The notes under the pieces were generated by a model. That model saw nothing but the letters and a program-made list of their open reading frames with translations, did no database searches and was not told the DNA's origin. Of a stretch of 64,000 nucleotides of DNA, positions 61,175 to 64,000 are shown piece after piece. The position numbers and the translations under genes were made by a program. This stretch comes from Planctomycetota bacterium (GTDB lineage: Bacteria; Planctomycetota; PUPC01; JACPCR01), in the NCBI GenBank assembly GCA_016179685.1, contig JACPCR010000081.1:1-64000 (forward strand), written 5' to 3'. How positions within the stretch are numbered: the stretch's first letter is position 1; each line of letters opens with the position of its first letter.

Positions 61175-63637
61175 CTACATTTTCTCCATTCCCACGGAGA
61201 CGTCGAGCAGGATGCAGTTCCCGCCCGCCCGCGGCGTGACGCGGAGCAGAAATTCGCCCGTCTCCAAGTTCAAACACCTTCGGCCAGGAAAGGCGCTTCC
61301 ACTTTCCACCTTCCGCCACTCCCCGGGGTCGGTTTGCCAGGCCTCGAGGGTGACGGCCCCGCTTCCCTGCTGCATGTGCGGGACCACCTGGATACCGACC
61401 TCCCTCCACTCCAGCACATCCAGCGGGATATCATAGGCGAAAACGATGTAAGTATTCGGGGAAAGACTGACGTAGGACCACGAGCCGCCGTCGTTTGGAT
61501 AGGGTGTATATGGCGTATAAGAGTTCTGGGTGGCGAAGTAAACCTGGGTGGCCGTGTAATCGGCTACTCGGCCGCAGATGGTCCCGGGCGGGTGGTAGGT
61601 GCTGCCCGGGTCGAGCCGGAGCGGCAGGAAGGCGTAAAAGGTTGTGTCAGAACGAGTTTCCGCTTTCCCGGACACCAGAGTCCAGGCGGGCGGGCTCAGG
61701 CCTTCGCATCGTCCCCAGAGGAACAGCTCGCGGCCGACGCGGCTTGTCCCTTCCACGCTCTTGGGCGGTGAGAAATTGCCGTAGCCGCCCATCTCCACGT
61801 TCTCGGCGATGGAGTCCCAGGCGAAGCTCTTGACCTCTCCTGGCTGGAAAGTGGCCTGCCCCTGGGTCACGCCCCAGGGAGCGAGGAATCGGCCGAGCCA
61901 GAGATTCTGAACCTGGAGGGAAAGCCTCGTCCCGTTCCGGATGCGGCACTCGATCTTTCGGTTTCGGACCTGGCAATCGGCCTCGAGCCGGCCCACCTCC
62001 AAGACGTCCTCGGTGGAAAAGAGGTGATAGCTCCACATGCCGACTTCGAGCGGGGCGGGCAGGAAGGCGGGCGAGTCGTGGTTCGGCAGGGCGTCCAGAG
62101 AGAAGGCCTGGAACGGCATGGCTTGCGGCAACTCTCCGAAGTATTCCGGCAGGTCGGGCCGCCGCCACCGCACGGACGGGCTGGAAGGCATAAGGGTGTA
62201 AACGCCGTGGGCCGGGGTGAAGAGTCCGGCCCAATCGGTCCGGCGGGCCTTCGGGGATTCGGTATCAAGGGAAAGCAAGCTGATTCGTTTGATCACCACC
62301 GTCCCGCCTTTGATTCCGAGGGTCCAGTAGTAGCCGCCAAAGGCGAAGAGGACGGACAAGGCGGGGACGGTAGCGAAAGCCCATTCCTTTCTCCCGAGCC
62401 TCCTCAGTATGAAATAGTTCAGTGGCCCGAGGCAAAGGATGGAAGCGAAGAGGAACAGGCCGATGTGCCAGAAGGCAGGTTGGCGGAGCTGATCAAGCTG
62501 ATTCAGGGAACTCAGCGTGAAGTTCTTCAACTCGCCCGGGGTCCGGGCCAGGGGATTTTCGATCACGGAATGCAAGAGGGCCGCACGGCCGGGCCAGTCC
62601 AGCAGCGCCTGCTGGCGGATATCGAAGGCGAGGTAGAGGACGCGCCCGGCTCCGTGCTGTCTCTCCACGACCAGGGGATGGCCGTCGGACAAAGCGAGTG
62701 CTCGGCCGCCATCGAGGCGTACCGGAAGGATGCGCACGGGGAGCTTTGGGCGTGCGGACGAGAGACACCGGAATCGATCGGGCGAGACCTCGATTTCGTC
62801 CCAAGAAGAGGGCTCGGGCACGAGGCCTTTCAGAAACGTTTCGGAATAGTCTTCCTGGCGGCCGCCGTAGGCGGCGATGAGGGTCCCGCCAGCGGCGACC
62901 CATTCCTCGATGGCCCGGCGCTGCGCGGGACGCCACCGGGCGGGACTGGCCTGGAAGAGAAAAATAGCGCTGGCGGACTCGTATCCGGCAGAATGGTCCG
63001 GAAGGATATCCTCATCCAGCACCCGGGCCGAAATCTCGACGCGAGCACGGGGCTTGGCCTTCGCAAGCGGCTGCACGGGAGACGGAAGCGGGGGCGTGCC
63101 CCGGGCCGCTTCAGCCGCCCTCTCGGCCTCCACCCCGTGGGGCCCGGCTGGGTCCGCCGTCCCGGGCTCGGGCGGTAGCAGGAGGAAAGGCTGGACCGCG
63201 GCCCAGTTACCCACCACGGCGACGATCCGTCCTTCGGGTCCGATCATCGTGATGGGACGCGTCCTGTCCGTCCAGAGAGGCCGACCGCCAGCATCCAGCA
63301 TCTGGACGCGGGCGACCTGCTGGTTGCCCGGTCCCTTGAACAGGTACAGGGTCAACCGCTTGCTCGTGCCACGCGGCAGTTCGATCGGCCGCTCGAATAC
63401 GGGGTGAAGGACTTCGTTGACCATCGGACCCAATTCCGCGGCCCCGATCTCCAGGCTGCCCTGGAAGTCCGGCCCCGAGTTGCTCACCTCGACAGTCACC
63501 GGATTCCATGCCCCGCTCCTCATGAGGCCGCCGATGCCGTAATCCAGAATCTGCACTCCGATTTCCGCCTGCACCGGCATCGCCAGCGCAACGGCGGCTT
63601 CCAGAAGACATAGAAGGCCAGAGGCGCGAAGAACCAT
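61175..63637 (-). CDS. Large exported membrane protein with glutamine-amidotransferase-like region
   Basis: About 820 residues. Signal peptide MVLRASGLLCLLEAAVALAMPVQA. The N-terminal part is a beta-sandwich (LMRSGAWNPVTVEVSNSGPDFQGSLEIG). Residues ~190-340 look like an inactive amidotransferase-type alpha/beta domain (AIFLFQASPARWRPAQRRAIEEWVAAGGTLIAAYGG; VERQHGAGRVLYLAFD). Two transmembrane helices follow near 385-440 (FWHIGLFLFASILCLGPLNYFILRRLG; ATVPALSVLFAFGGYYWTLGI), then a long extracytoplasmic beta-rich part. Similar layouts occur in membrane proteins encoded with MoxR/vWA systems, which are absent here. Function unknown. ATG 63637 gives the best signal peptide. Confidence 0.65.
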   Translation of the reverse strand: MVLRASGLLCLLEAAVALAMPVQAEIGVQILDYGIGGLMRSGAWNPVTVEVSNSGPDFQGSLEIGAAELGPMVNEVLHPVFERPIELPRGTSKRLTLYLFKGPGNQQVARVQMLDAGGRPLWTDRTRPITMIGPEGRIVAVVGNWAAVQPFLLLPPEPGTADPAGPHGVEAERAAEAARGTPPLPSPVQPLAKAKPRARVEISARVLDEDILPDHSAGYESASAIFLFQASPARWRPAQRRAIEEWVAAGGTLIAAYGGRQEDYSETFLKGLVPEPSSWDEIEVSPDRFRCLSSARPKLPVRILPVRLDGGRALALSDGHPLVVERQHGAGRVLYLAFDIRQQALLDWPGRAALLHSVIENPLARTPGELKNFTLSSLNQLDQLRQPAFWHIGLFLFASILCLGPLNYFILRRLGRKEWAFATVPALSVLFAFGGYYWTLGIKGGTVVIKRISLLSLDTESPKARRTDWAGLFTPAHGVYTLMPSSPSVRWRRPDLPEYFGELPQAMPFQAFSLDALPNHDSPAFLPAPLEVGMWSYHLFSTEDVLEVGRLEADCQVRNRKIECRIRNGTRLSLQVQNLWLGRFLAPWGVTQGQATFQPGEVKSFAWDSIAENVEMGGYGNFSPPKSVEGTSRVGRELFLWGRCEGLSPPAWTLVSGKAETRSDTTFYAFLPLRLDPGSTYHPPGTICGRVADYTATQVYFATQNSYTPYTPYPNDGGSWSYVSLSPNTYIVFAYDIPLDVLEWREVGIQVVPHMQQGSGAVTLEAWQTDPGEWRKVESGSAFPGRRCLNLETGEFLLRVTPRAGGNCILLDVSVGMEKM

Positions 63638-64000
63638 GAAGTTCGAAATCCAGGAACGGGACAAATGTCAATTTGCAGGAGCTTAACAAAAATGATCCCC
63701 GCAACTCAACTTGAAACTTCGTTTCGGAATTTTCTGCAAAATGGCCCCGCGTTCCTTGTCCCTGGACGATGAGGGGGTGGGCAGTAACTTCCCAATAAGT
63801 TCGGGTAAGACGAACGAGTCAAATCTATGAGTTATGAAGGTAGGCGAAGCCCCTGCGGGCCTCGCCGAAGCGCCCAAGCGCTTCGCTACGAAGCTCAGGC
63901 TGACACCCGGCGAACGTAGGCGAAGCCCCTGCGGGCCTCGCCGAAGCGCCCGAGCGCTTCGCTACGAAGCTCAGGCTGACACCCGGCGAACGTGGCGAAG
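63638..64000. other. Gene-free end of window
   Basis: No gene is seen. About 200 bases of lower GC (63660-63840, including AAACTTCGTTTCGGAATTTTCTGC) precede the 76-bp tandem repeat, which runs off the window. Confidence 0.5.
63841..64000. repeat. 76-bp tandem repeat, two copies plus start of a third
   Basis: 63841-63916 and 63917-63992 differ at one position; a third copy begins at about 63993. Each unit contains two hairpins, GCGAAGCCC..GGGCCTCGC and CGAAGCGC..GCGCTTCG, and a CTGACACCC segment reminiscent of the GGTGTCAGG family. Confidence 0.9.

Overview
This is about 64 kb of high-GC bacterial chromosome, dense in genes and probably from a Gram-negative lineage with a complex cell envelope. 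The gene set includes Alternative Complex III, a sigma-54 two-component system, an outer-membrane porin, a tandem Ser/Thr kinase, FHA/PEGA and WD40 membrane proteins, a heparinase-like lyase, creatininase and phytanoyl-CoA-dioxygenase families, RHS remnants and an exosortase-associated TIGR04073 protein. This resembles PVC/Hydrogenedentes/Acidobacteriota-type genomes, but no marker gene here fixes the phylum. I see no rRNA, tRNA, CRISPR array or transposase.

Layout. (1) 1-1683: a left-truncated RHS-type polymorphic toxin remnant whose C-terminal PIN nuclease domain is broken by a stop and a frameshift, followed by a candidate immunity gene. (2) 2258-7104: a membrane PAS histidine kinase, an NtrC-type sigma-54 activator and a convergent alginate-export-type porin that has a good -24/-12 promoter. 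(3) 7537-25050: a respiratory cluster. It starts with a second possible -24/-12 promoter and a NapA-like Tat-exported molybdoenzyme. Two NapG-like ferredoxins and two NapH-like membrane Fe-S proteins follow (one fused to a FixH/YtkA-like domain, one to a YHS domain), then a complete Alternative Complex III operon actABCDEF. ActA carries six haem sites and ActE seven. There is no terminal oxidase, NapB, NapC or NapD in the window. My reading is a quinol-to-NapA electron route built on Alternative Complex III and controlled by the adjacent sigma-54 system. This is the most interesting system here.

(4) 25064-26642: RHS debris abutting the end of actF, plus repetitive DNA. (5) 26643-37210: creatininase, a possible distant BshC relative, an FHA/PEGA/TPR protein, a secreted beta-sandwich protein, a tandem pseudokinase-kinase, a FliA/WhiG-like sigma factor, a four-cluster ferredoxin and an exported coiled-coil protein. 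(6) 37570-50340: a heparinase-like lyase, two large six-hairpin-like glycosidase candidates, a URO-D family protein and sucCD. (7) 50782-63637: amide and nitrile hydrolases, a D-2-hydroxyacid dehydrogenase, a WD40 membrane protein, an M32 carboxypeptidase, a cupin, a haem-binding EB_dh-like protein, a TIGR04073 protein, a phytanoyl-CoA dioxygenase and a large membrane protein.

The intergenic DNA is unusually structured. Several families of short dispersed palindromes recur: GGTGTCAGG arms, TGAAATCCGC arms, TATCCCTGTTCA hairpins, TAGTTTTGCGC hairpins, GGGACAAGGGAC tracts and CCCGGACTTGTC blocks. There are also tandem arrays (33-bp x7, 76-bp x2) and a 40-bp perfect palindrome.
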